64,000 nt of DNA from Fervidibacter canadensis. GTDB taxonomy: Bacteria; Armatimonadota; Fervidibacteria; Fervidibacterales; Fervidibacteraceae. Below the pieces are notes generated by a model. The model searched no databases. It saw nothing but the letters and a program-made list of their open reading frames with translations, and had not been told where the DNA came from. Position 1 is the first letter of the stretch, and each line of letters begins with the position of its first letter. The stretch is from the NCBI GenBank assembly GCA_041446545.1, contig JBGOEJ010000011.1, forward strand, positions 47,470 through 111,469. Reading direction: 5' to 3'. The translations under genes and the position numbers were made by a program. Shown piece by piece: positions 42,771 through 50,997 of this stretch.

Positions 42771-43631
42771 ATGGCGGACTATGCGCGCCCTGATGTGTTG
42801 GTGAGCACTGAATGGGTCGCTCAACATCTTGGTGACCCCAATATTCGTCTCGTAGAGGTGGATGTGGACACGAGCGCTTACGAGCAAGGTCATATCCCAG
42901 GGGCTGTCGGCTGGAATTGGCAGAAGGACTTGTGGGACCCGCTGCGGCGGGATATCGTGAGCAAGGAAGCCTTTGAGGAGTTGTGCAGCCGTTCAGGCAT
43001 AAGCAATGACACGACCGTCGTCCTTTATGGCGACAACAACAATTGGTTCGCTGCTTGGGCGTTTTGGCAGTTTCGCATCTACGGGCATGACGAGGACAAA
43101 CTGAAACTGATGAACGGCGGTCGGAAGAAGTGGGTGGAAGAAGGGCGCCCCCTGACGACGGAAGTGCCACAGTATCCCCGCACGACTTACCGTGCGAAAG
43201 ACCCTGACTTGTCCATTCGCGCCTTCTTTGACGATGTGTTGAAAGCCATTCAGACAGGCGAAGCCAAGTTGGTGGATGTCCGTTCTCCGCAGGAATACAC
43301 GGGTGAACTGCTGGCGCCGCCGGGATTACCCGAAGGCGTGCCCGTTCGGGGCGGGCATATCCCCGGCGCTATCAACATCCCCTGGGCGCAGGCTGTCAAC
43401 GAGGATGGGACTTTCAAGAGTTACGAGGAACTGAAGCAACTTTACGAGAGTAAGGGCATCACGCCTGACAAACCGGTCATCGCTTATTGCCGCATCGGTG
43501 AGCGCTCCAGTCACACTTGGTTCGTCCTGAAGTATCTGCTGGGTTACCCGGTCGTGCGCAACTATGACGGGTCATGGTCGGAGTGGGCGAACCGAGTGGG
43601 GGCGCCAGCGAAGATCGGTCTAGAGCCGTAA
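42771..43631 (+). CDS. Thiosulfate sulfurtransferase (two-domain rhodanese)
   Basis: 286 residues. Two rhodanese domains: an inactive N-terminal one (VLVSTEWVAQHLGDPNIRLVEVDVD) and a C-terminal one with the active Cys in YCRIGERSSHTWF near residue 240. The CRIGERS loop is that of CysA/SseA-type thiosulfate sulfurtransferases, which move sulfane sulfur from thiosulfate to cyanide or thiols. It lies beside a sulfur-assimilation block read from the other strand and separated by a strong terminator. A role in handling reduced sulfur from methanethiol oxidation is possible but is inference. Confidence 0.93.
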   Translation: MADYARPDVLVSTEWVAQHLGDPNIRLVEVDVDTSAYEQGHIPGAVGWNWQKDLWDPLRRDIVSKEAFEELCSRSGISNDTTVVLYGDNNNWFAAWAFWQFRIYGHDEDKLKLMNGGRKKWVEEGRPLTTEVPQYPRTTYRAKDPDLSIRAFFDDVLKAIQTGEAKLVDVRSPQEYTGELLAPPGLPEGVPVRGGHIPGAINIPWAQAVNEDGTFKSYEELKQLYESKGITPDKPVIAYCRIGERSSHTWFVLKYLLGYPVVRNYDGSWSEWANRVGAPAKIGLEP

Positions 43632-43661
43632 AGAGGAACAAGAAGGAGATTGCTACTGTCT

Positions 43662-43696
43662 GGGGACGCCTCGCTTTAGCGGGGCGTCTCCCTTTT
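43662..43696. terminator. Strong intrinsic terminator between convergent genes
   Basis: A 13-pair stem (GGGGACGCCTCGC pairing with GCGGGGCGTCTCCC, one bulge) with a TTTA loop, followed by TTTTTG and a T-rich stretch on the plus strand. It ends the rhodanese transcript and may also stop the opposite transcript, whose last stop is at 43745. Confidence 0.85.
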
Positions 43697-43744
43697 TGTT
43701 TTTATCTGCGTTAGAGATGTCTCCACGCCTTCACTCGCAAGTAG

Positions 43745-44422
43745 TTAGGTGGTGGGCAAGGTTAGCGTGGTGATACCAGCGATAAACAGAGCGACACCCC
43801 AAAGAAGGTCAAAATTGAGCCACCAATGACGCAGAATTGCCACCCCGAATTTTTCATAAACGAGCCAAGCCATGAGCGCCATCGCTGTCAACATGCCAGC
43901 GGCATGAACGAGGGTTGCCAACAAAGGGGAAGTGAGAGAAGATGACAGAATGCCCAACGCTTCACCGAAGTAACCACTAAAGAGCGCTCCGCTCCAGCGT
44001 CCTTGTCCCTGCGGCAGGCACAGTGCTAAGGGGGTGAGCATCAAGCCCGCCCCGTGAGCGGTCGCCATCAAAAAAGACCACCACCCAAGTTCCCACCATG
44101 ACACTCTCATCCCGACCCAACGAAGATGGCGCTGGCGCAAGAGTCGGTAAGTCCCGAAAGCAAGGAGCACGAAGGCAATGAGGAAACGCAAGAATGTCAT
44201 TGGCAAAGACCAACGCAATAAAGTGGCGAGGATAAAGAAGCAAACGACAGAAAGGGCATGCCCAGCGGCAATGGGCAATAAGGCGATTAAGGTGACACGA
44301 TGGGAGCGCTCCTGCATTCCCAAAGCAACGGCGAAAAGCCAACCCATTGCGGGGTTGATGCCGTGATACATCCCTAACCCAAACAAAGTTGCCCATAGCC
44401 ACAAATCAAGCGACACCTTCAA
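43745..44422 (-). CDS. HupE/NicO-like multi-pass membrane protein
   Basis: 225 residues with about six to seven membrane helices. Helix 1 carries GLGMYHGINPAMGW, another has PIAAGHALSVV, a third ATAHGAGLML and a fourth LVHAAGMLT. Repeated HG/GH pairs in helices are seen in nickel/cobalt (NicO), HupE/UreJ and related transporters, where His residues carry the metal. The exact family is uncertain. It is the last gene of the minus-strand sulfur block, directly after the SBP56 gene, an enzyme family reported to need metal, so metal supply is a possible role. Confidence 0.6.
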   Translation of the reverse strand: MKVSLDLWLWATLFGLGMYHGINPAMGWLFAVALGMQERSHRVTLIALLPIAAGHALSVVCFFILATLLRWSLPMTFLRFLIAFVLLAFGTYRLLRQRHLRWVGMRVSWWELGWWSFLMATAHGAGLMLTPLALCLPQGQGRWSGALFSGYFGEALGILSSSLTSPLLATLVHAAGMLTAMALMAWLVYEKFGVAILRHWWLNFDLLWGVALFIAGITTLTLPTT

Positions 44423-44470
44423 CGCCCCTCCGAACGACCTTCCGAAGGCTCCCTTTTTGCCTTGGCAAGA

Positions 44471-45877
44471 TTACGGGAAGCAGAAGGAGTCCGATGAACT
44501 GTCGCCGCCTTCCAAGCGCACTTGGTGCGGGCGCAAGTAATCGGGCAGTTCTGGGAAGAAATCGGGGTCAAGAGTTAAGCCGCCCTCGGGGTCAGCATGT
44601 GCCAGCGCTATCCAACCTTTGATGCCGTCAGGGTAGAAGATAGCATCCCAAGCGGCGTAGAGGGAGTTGGTGAAGTAGACGCGCCGACCATCCCTTGACA
44701 CTTCTACCATTTGCGGACCGCCATTGACGGGACCGACCTTCGGATGGGGAGCACGGGCGACGATCCCACCGAGCCGAACGCTTCCTGTTAGTTTCGGGTT
44801 GAAAGGCTCAGAAACATCATACTGGCGCAGTTCCCCCGTGCCCCAACAGGAAACATACAGAAAGCGGTCGTCCAATGAAAGGTTGATGTCAGTGACAAGG
44901 GGTGGGACGGCTTTGAAAGGCTTCAAAGCGGGCGGCAATTGGTCTTCTTCGGCAGGTTCGGCAGGGATGCGGATGATTTCCCGCACCCTCCAAGTGCCGT
45001 TTTCGCGATACCAAAGGAAAATGCCGCTGGAAAGGTCTTGCAAGTTCAAGACAGCGTTGACGAAGCCGTAGGTTTTTGTCGGGTCGTGGGCGGGACGAAG
45101 TTCCAGCACCATTTGCCAGCCATCGCCCAAATCAACGGCTTGCAAATGCTTTCGTCGGCGTAGATCCCAAAAATGCAATCGGCGTCCGTATTGCTGCGCC
45201 ATTAGCGCATCCAAGTCAACGCCCTTTTCAATGTGCTGCGGTGCGCCCCATTCGCTGGTGACACCAATATCGTGGGCGATGTGCCACCAAAAATCGTAAG
45301 CAAGCCTTTGTGGTCCTCGGTCAACTTCCCAACGACCCAGAACTTCAAAGTCATCGTGGTCAAGGAGCAAAAGACCACCGGGCAAATCGCCATCAGCACT
45401 GCCAAGGGCGCTTAGGTAAATGTTGTCAGGACCGCAATGGACGGTGTGCAATCGGCTGTAGCCCGCCCGCTCTTTAACCTCTTCTGGTTCAATGACTTTC
45501 ACGATTTTCGGCGACACTGGGTCGGGTTTGGTATCAAGGATGTAAAGGCGTGAGGAACGCAGACCGGGGACGATGAGATAGCGGCGTTCAACATGAGGGT
45601 GCGGCGAGGAAGGGCACAAGGCAGAACTGCAAGCGTTCCAGCCAAAATGATGCAGTTCATCGCCCGCGTAAGGCAAATCCACCTTGTTGATGACTTTGCC
45701 GTAATCAGGCGAACGCAGGTCAACATCCACCACCAAGAGGGCATCAGGGCGAGTATCATCCTCGCCTAACGCTGCCTTTGGGTTCATCGCTGCCACATAT
45801 GCCAATCGTTCTCGCGGCGCCTTCATCGCCATTCGTGGCGACGGGTAAAAAGTTGGGTCAGGGCGAAACAGCGGCAT
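44471..45877 (-). CDS. Selenium-binding protein 56/methanethiol oxidase
   Basis: 468 residues from ATG 45877, the usual length. SBP56 proteins are beta-propellers that oxidise methanethiol to formaldehyde, sulfide and hydrogen peroxide. Family marks: ELHHFGWNACSSAL (conserved Cys and His), SRLHTVHCGPDNIYLSALG, AYDFWWHIAHDIGVTSEWG, WQMVLELRPAHDPTKTYGFV, LSLDDRFLYVSCWGTGEL, and the C-terminal RPHQVRLEGGDSSSDSF with the last metal His. The start is fixed by GGAGGTGA. The product sulfide would suit the adjacent sulfate-assimilation genes. Family call is firm; substrate is by homology. Confidence 0.9.
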   Translation of the reverse strand: MPLFRPDPTFYPSPRMAMKAPRERLAYVAAMNPKAALGEDDTRPDALLVVDVDLRSPDYGKVINKVDLPYAGDELHHFGWNACSSALCPSSPHPHVERRYLIVPGLRSSRLYILDTKPDPVSPKIVKVIEPEEVKERAGYSRLHTVHCGPDNIYLSALGSADGDLPGGLLLLDHDDFEVLGRWEVDRGPQRLAYDFWWHIAHDIGVTSEWGAPQHIEKGVDLDALMAQQYGRRLHFWDLRRRKHLQAVDLGDGWQMVLELRPAHDPTKTYGFVNAVLNLQDLSSGIFLWYRENGTWRVREIIRIPAEPAEEDQLPPALKPFKAVPPLVTDINLSLDDRFLYVSCWGTGELRQYDVSEPFNPKLTGSVRLGGIVARAPHPKVGPVNGGPQMVEVSRDGRRVYFTNSLYAAWDAIFYPDGIKGWIALAHADPEGGLTLDPDFFPELPDYLRPHQVRLEGGDSSSDSFCFP

Positions 45878-45917
45878 TGCACTCACCTCCACGCAACCTT
45901 GCGACAAAGAGTTTCTC

Positions 45918-46481
45918 CTACGCTTCCCTTGCGGCGACAACTTCTCGCTCGGACAAATAGCCTAACGCCACCAACGCCTGCCAAATTTTGTCCACGCTCT
46001 CGTCCACCGTTTCTTTGTCTGTCTCCACGACAACTTCAGGGTTTTCGGGCGGTTCGTAAGGGTCACTGATGCCAGTGAAGTTAGGGATTTCACCCCTGAG
46101 CGCTTTCGCATACAGACCCTTGACATCCCGCTCAATGAGGACATTCAACGGGCACTTGACATAAACCTCAACGAAGTCGCCGATAAGTTGGCGGGCATAT
46201 TCTCGCCCTTCGCGGTAAGGCGAAATTAGCGCTGTGATGACAACGACACCGTTGCGGGCAAGCAAGTGGGCGACATAAGCGACCCGCTTGATGTTCTCAA
46301 TGCGGTCTTCTTTGCTGAAGCCCAGCCCTTTGCTGAAATGTTGGCGGACGACATCGCCGTCCAAAATTTCCACCTTGTAGCCAGCCTCCCGCAAGCGCTC
46401 TGAAAGGGCGTGGGCGATCGTGGTCTTGCCCGCTCCCGACAAACCTGTCAACCAAACGACAAAACCGCGTTCGTTAAGCAT
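45918..46481 (-). CDS. cysC: Adenylylsulfate kinase
   Basis: 187 residues. It phosphorylates APS to PAPS. Walker A is TGLSGAGKTTIA near residue 14; ILDGDVVRQHFSKGLGFSKEDR binds APS, RVAYVAHLLARNGVVVITALISPYREGRE follows, and VYVKCPLNVLIERDVKGLYAKALRGEI completes the pattern. Two adjacent ATGs exist; 46481 is chosen for spacing from AGGAGGTG. It lies 40 nt before the SBP56 gene. ATP sulfurylase, which makes APS, is not in the window. Confidence 0.95.
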   Translation of the reverse strand: MLNERGFVVWLTGLSGAGKTTIAHALSERLREAGYKVEILDGDVVRQHFSKGLGFSKEDRIENIKRVAYVAHLLARNGVVVITALISPYREGREYARQLIGDFVEVYVKCPLNVLIERDVKGLYAKALRGEIPNFTGISDPYEPPENPEVVVETDKETVDESVDKIWQALVALGYLSEREVVAAREA

Positions 46482-46515
46482 CATCACACCTCCTCGGAGA
46501 ATGTTGTTTCCTCGC

Positions 46516-47010
46516 TTATCCCAATCCCGCTTCACCGCCAACAGAGACACTGTCAACGGTGACGGCATCGGGATGGATGGCTATCGTGATGACGGCTTTT
46601 TCTGTCTCAACAGTCACCGTGAAATAGCCCAGCGTGCGCATGGCAACTCTAATGCCCAGCAAGGTTTGACCTTCAAGGACGGAAAGCGCCTTGTTGACTT
46701 CGTGCAAACTTTGGCTGAGTTCCTTTCCGCTGGGGGTTTTGCGAAACAGGTCGGTCAGGATGCGTTCGCCTTCAGCGCGGTAGAGGCGGCGAGCCCGTCC
46801 TGTCTCAAGCGCCAACTTTGCCAAGCCCTCAAGCAAAGGGAGTAAATCGGACGGGATGACCTTTTGCTCAACGGCATCGGCAAGGGATTGATAGGCTTTG
46901 AGCCGCTCTCCTGACAAGGCGGGCAACAATGCCCCTAACTCTGCTCGCACCAACTCTTGTTCTTCGTCTGTCAGTTGTAAGGGCTCTTGTGCGGGAAGGT
47001 TCTCAAGCAA
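46516..47010 (-). CDS. Hypothetical protein in sulfate-assimilation operon
   Basis: 164 residues, starting at TTG 47010 with GGAGTGA 6 nt before it and no better ATG. The first ~115 residues are helical and acidic (LTDEEQELVRAELGALLPAL, then YRAEGERILTDLFRKTPSG). The last ~45 form strands (LLGIRVAMRTLGYFTVTVETEKAVITIAIHPDAVTV). I do not recognise it. It lies 6 nt after cysH and about 35 nt before cysC, so it is co-transcribed with them and may have a role in sulfur assimilation. Confidence 0.6.
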   Translation of the reverse strand: MLENLPAQEPLQLTDEEQELVRAELGALLPALSGERLKAYQSLADAVEQKVIPSDLLPLLEGLAKLALETGRARRLYRAEGERILTDLFRKTPSGKELSQSLHEVNKALSVLEGQTLLGIRVAMRTLGYFTVTVETEKAVITIAIHPDAVTVDSVSVGGEAGLG

Positions 47011-47016
47011 TTGCGG

Positions 47017-47826
47017 TCACTCCTTTTTTTCGCCGATATGCCCGTGAGCCTCACCCAAGATGGCATGGACTTCGTGCTCAAACCCACCCGTTTCAATGGG
47101 GCAGTGAATTCCGCACTCTTTTGGTGCGTTCGTTTCCCACCACCAACGACCTGCGCGGTCATCTTCACCCGGCTGAATGGGGCGGGTGCAAGGGGCACAA
47201 CCGATGCTGGTGTAGCCCTTGTCGTAGAGTGGGTGATAAGGGACGCCGTTTTCTCGGATGTAGTCCCACACTTCCTCCTTTGTCCAATCGGCAAGAGGGT
47301 TGACCTTCACAATGCCGCCGTGATCATGGTCAAGTTCCACCTTTTTGATGTTCGCCCGTGATGCCCATTGCTCTCGCCGCAAGCCAGTAAACCAAGCGTC
47401 CAAATCCTGCAATGCGCGCAACAGGGGACGAACTTTGCGGATGTGGCAGCACAAAAGGCGTAATGGCACAGATTTGTAAAAGAGGTTGACACCGTGCCTC
47501 CGAACCATCGCTTCAACCTCACGATAGTCAGGGAACAACACTTCAAAGCGGGCATCGGGATACTGCTCCCTCACTCGGTCAAGGAACTCGTAGGTTTCCT
47601 GCGGCAGCCGACCTGTGTCCACCGTGATGACACGAATGTCGGGTTTGAGCCGATACGCCATGTCCAAAACGACCATCCCTTCGGCTTGCAGCGCCGTGAC
47701 GACAGCGATACGGTCGCCGAAGGTTTCCAACGCCCAAGCGATAACTTCCTGCGGCTCTTTGTCGTCCAGTTCAATAGCGATTTCGCCAATCTCAAGGTCG
47801 TCAAAGACAACTTGATGGGTCGCCAT
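47017..47826 (-). CDS. cysH: Iron-sulfur phospho/adenylylsulfate reductase
   Basis: 269 residues from ATG 47826. It reduces APS or PAPS to sulfite with thioredoxin. The catalytic Cys is in KECGIHCP near the C-terminus. The pairs LLCCHIRKV and GCAPCTR supply four Cys for a [4Fe-4S] cluster, a mark of APS reductases and of the cluster-bearing PAPS reductases. Substrate-binding VITVDTGRLPQETYEF, SVPLR and WFTGLRREQ are present. The presence of cysC in the same operon suggests that PAPS may be used, but the cluster type favours APS; both are possible. A consensus promoter lies upstream. Confidence 0.95.
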   Translation of the reverse strand: MATHQVVFDDLEIGEIAIELDDKEPQEVIAWALETFGDRIAVVTALQAEGMVVLDMAYRLKPDIRVITVDTGRLPQETYEFLDRVREQYPDARFEVLFPDYREVEAMVRRHGVNLFYKSVPLRLLCCHIRKVRPLLRALQDLDAWFTGLRREQWASRANIKKVELDHDHGGIVKVNPLADWTKEEVWDYIRENGVPYHPLYDKGYTSIGCAPCTRPIQPGEDDRAGRWWWETNAPKECGIHCPIETGGFEHEVHAILGEAHGHIGEKKE

Positions 47827-47862
47827 CGTCCTTCCCTCCATCGGGTAGTGTTTTGCACCTCA

Positions 47863-47891
47863 ATTATAACAAATCCGAACAAGTAAGTCAA
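47863..47891 (-). promoter_or_regulatory. Near-consensus promoter of the sulfur operon
   Basis: On the minus strand: TTGACT (47891-47886), exactly 17 nt, then TATAAT (47868-47863), about 37 nt before the cysH start. This is the best promoter match in the window. No clear operator palindrome was seen next to it. Confidence 0.8.
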
Positions 47892-47966
47892 CATTCTGGT
47901 TTGCCCCACTGGTGCTACAAAGGCAGTGCTTTAATTCCTTGGGCGGCAAATGAGGAGGCGGACAGG

Positions 47967-49292
47967 ATGAGGGTTGACCAAAGGATTTCGTTCGTTCATT
48001 TTACTCTCCCGTTTCTTTTTGAGCCGTCGGAGTTTGAGCGGCGGAAAGATGCCTTTGAAAAAGCCTCCATGAAGGCAAAAGATGGACGAACTTACCCTGT
48101 TTGGGAGAAAACCCGTTTCCCTTCCGACGATTTGCTGGAACATGTCCGCAATTACCTGAACCCACCAGAGGGGAAACCTGCCACTGCTCACCTGTGGAAA
48201 CTCAACGATGACCTCCAAGATGTCTTCGGCTTGGGAAACCGAGCCGAATGGTTTTTGACGACCCAAAAACTTAAAATCCCCTTCCAGTTTGGCGAACTGG
48301 GCGAGAACACTTTTGCTATCCAATTAGCGCTCTTTCGTGTCGGCGTTGGGTTTGTCACTGTGCGGTTGAAGGTGAAAAGCGAAAAGGTTGACGATTGGCT
48401 CAACTTTTTGGACGATTTCCGATTTGCAAAAGGGCAGCGAGGGGCTTTCGTTCGGGCAGAGAAAAGAGCGGGCTTTGACCCAGCCACTCGTCAACCCATC
48501 ATCTCTCCCTTTTTCCCTGAGCCAGCCTTGCAGCGGGGCGAAACCTTCGGTGACAAGCACGAATTCTTCGCCATACTGGAAGCGCTTTTGCGCACTGGTG
48601 GCGAAAAAGATTGGTGGCGTGAGGTTTTCGTCCGCTATCAACTCATCCCTTACGCTGCCATTTTCGTTGATGAAGCCGACGAGCGAGACATCCCAGAGTT
48701 GCTCTATCGGGTGCGAAACTTTTTTGCCGCCTACCGAGAAATCATCCCTTCCGATGACGATTTGCGTCCTGACCATCCCACCCTTTTGCCTTACGCAAAG
48801 AACCAATGGTTCATCTGCACCCTTGAAGGAGGCGCTTTCGTCGCCTTCAATGCTCCACAAACGGACTTCTTCCGAGCCGATTTACCGAACCGCCTCAAAG
48901 AGCAGTATTTCCTCTTGTTCCTTTTGGCTCAGCATCAAAGGTTTGCTCTCATCCGACTTTCGCAGGAAGTCTCAGAGCATTGGCTTAGAGGCAGCGAAAA
49001 AGAACGGGTGAAAATCTTTGAGCAAATTCGCGACGGCTTGCTGGAGTTCACGGCGCAGGGCTATTTTTCGCAGGTCATGCAAAGGGAGCGCCACCATCGC
49101 TGCTACCGAAAATGGCAGGAGGTCTTGATGGTTGAGCAACTTTATCAGGAAGTCAGCGACGAGGTCAGAGAAATGCACGAAATCTTGCAAAGCCGACGAA
49201 GCCAAAGATTGGAAGAACGCATCAACTTCCTGACTGCCTTTTTCGCCGTCCCTGAATTAAACTTCTGGTTGAAAAGCATTTTCGGGAGGTGA
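47967..49292 (+). CDS. Unknown protein with CorA-like C-terminal segment, STAND operon gene 1
   Basis: 441 residues. GAGGCGGACAGG precedes ATG 47967; the open frame before it has no ribosome-binding site. The first ~200 residues are mixed alpha/beta with no motif I know. Residues ~215-340 (RYQLIPYAAIFVDEADERD, then YFLLFLLAQHQRFALIRLS) and the helical end (YQEVSDEVREMHEILQSRR, then INFLTAFFAVPELNFWLKSIFG) resemble the last cytosolic helices and first membrane helix of CorA-type channels, but the protein stops where CorA has its GMN motif and second helix. Its TGA is part of the ribosome-binding site of the next gene. This resemblance is pattern-level only; the function is unknown. Confidence 0.6.
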   Translation: MRVDQRISFVHFTLPFLFEPSEFERRKDAFEKASMKAKDGRTYPVWEKTRFPSDDLLEHVRNYLNPPEGKPATAHLWKLNDDLQDVFGLGNRAEWFLTTQKLKIPFQFGELGENTFAIQLALFRVGVGFVTVRLKVKSEKVDDWLNFLDDFRFAKGQRGAFVRAEKRAGFDPATRQPIISPFFPEPALQRGETFGDKHEFFAILEALLRTGGEKDWWREVFVRYQLIPYAAIFVDEADERDIPELLYRVRNFFAAYREIIPSDDDLRPDHPTLLPYAKNQWFICTLEGGAFVAFNAPQTDFFRADLPNRLKEQYFLLFLLAQHQRFALIRLSQEVSEHWLRGSEKERVKIFEQIRDGLLEFTAQGYFSQVMQRERHHRCYRKWQEVLMVEQLYQEVSDEVREMHEILQSRRSQRLEERINFLTAFFAVPELNFWLKSIFGR

Positions 49293-49302
49293 AAAATAGG
49301 CG

Positions 49303-50984
49303 ATGGAGGCGTTAGCCAATTTGCTTGAAAAGTTTGGGGGCTGGTTTTACCGACGATTTTGGCGCTGGCGGGAATTGATGCGCCGAAAGCGACCTGTTGA
49401 AGAGCCAATCGCAGTTCAACCATCGCAGCAACTCACTCACATCAGCCACTTCACCTCAATCCTCCAGCCCAAAAACTTCCTTGACCGTGAAGATGAGTCG
49501 GAGATGCTTTTTGATTGGCTTGATGACCCAGAAAAACGGTCGGCGCACTGATAGGGATTGGCGGGCAGGGAAAAACTTACCTTGCCGCTAAGTTCGCCCT
49601 TGAGTGCCAGCAAAAGGGGTGGGAAGTGAGATGGCTGGAGTTGCCCAAAACCGTTGACGAATTTCTGCGTTCCGTTGCCGATGAAATGCAAAAGGTCGGT
49701 GACCCTTATCACTCTATCGCCGGCGACTCCAACCAACCCATTGATGTGCGCATGGACAACGCCATCCGCTTCCTTGAAGGGCATAGCAAACGATGGTTTT
49801 TCGTCTTGGACGACTTCCACAAAGTCGGCGATGATAGCGACTGGGAGAGGCTCGTTGCCAAATTTGACCAAAGTTGTGAGCGCACGAAAATCCTTTTGAC
49901 GGCTCGGCGTGAACCCGCTTTCCCTCTCAAACTCCCTACAGACGCCCATGAACTTCAAGATGTCCCGCCACTGCCCGAATCTTTCGCACAAGCGTATCTG
50001 GAAGCCTACGGCTTGCAGATTTCGCCGGACGAGGCGGAGGAAATCTGGGAGAAATGCGAGGGAAACTGCGAAGCGATGAAGTTGTTTGCTCAGGCGGCTC
50101 GCAGAAGAAAATTGGCTGACCTGCTCCGTTTGCCACTGCCCGACTGGTCTCAGAAGGCAAGGGCTTGGTGTCAGCAGTTGCTGTCGGACTTGGGCGAACC
50201 CGAAAGGGAAGCAGGCAAGCGACTGGCTCTCTTTGATGAACCCGTTGAGCAAGATTTGCTCCTGCATCTCGGCGCTTCTCAGGATGGCTTGGACAAACTT
50301 TTGGATTGGCGGCTGGCAGAACGCCTTCCCGACGACCTCTTCTCCCTCCACGACATCATCAGGGACTATTGGCGAAGCGAAACAAGCCATGAAGAGAAAA
50401 GACAATGGCACATTGAGGCAGGAAGATGGTTGCAAGAACAGACGGCAAATTGGCGAAAGGAGCGACCGAAGAATCTGGACGAATGGGCATTGAGCGACTT
50501 GAGGGTTTGGGTCTCCTTCTTGCGACGCTCCTTCTGGCATTTCGTTGCCGCCAAAGAAAACAATTCGGCTCTTAAGGCAGCAGAACCCATTCCCAAGTTC
50601 CTTGACCGATGGGGCGAATGGGAAGAAAACCTCCGCATCTGTCAAAAAGCCTACGAGTTGGCAAAAGAATTAGGCGACGAACAAATTGCCCTTTGGAGCC
50701 ATCGGCTCGCTATGAGGCATCATGACCTTGGCGACTATGAAGAGGCGGAAAGGTTTTATCGTGAGAGCCTTGAGATAGCGGAGAGGTTGGGAGACTTGGC
50801 AGTGAAGGCGACGACATTGGGGGCGTTAGGTTTGCTGCGCAAAAAACAGGGTCGGAGAGAAGAGGCGAAGGAGTTTTTGAGGCAGGCGTCGGAAACTTTT
50901 GAGCGGATAGGGTATCGTTACGCCGAAGATGTGCGAAAGGAGTTAGAAGCGTTGGACCGTCAAGAACCTCAAGAGAGCCGATGA
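49303..50984 (+). CDS. STAND NTPase with TPRs, interrupted by a -1 frame change
   Basis: ATG 49303 follows GGGAGGTGA. The frame stops after 82 residues, but a -1 shift at GAAAAAC (49531-49537) gives PEKTVGALIGIGGQGKTYLAAKF, so Walker A lies exactly after the shift, and the frame runs to 50984, 560 residues in all. Walker B is FFVLDDFHKV; TKILLTARREP and EGNCEAMKLFAQA follow as in NB-ARC/STAND proteins, then a winged-helix-like region. The C-terminal ~100 residues hold TPRs (LGDYEEAERFYRESLEIAERLGD). The N-terminal ~55 residues are basic and may bind a partner. A slip of Lys-tRNA on AAA by one base would yield exactly this protein. Otherwise one A is missing from the sequence or the gene is broken. 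Confidence 0.78.
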
Positions 50985-50997
50985 GGGGGAAGAGGAG

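Noticed and set aside
47967..49292. A complete CorA magnesium channel
   Set aside because: The GMN motif and the second membrane helix are absent; only a weak resemblance of the last ~60 residues remains.
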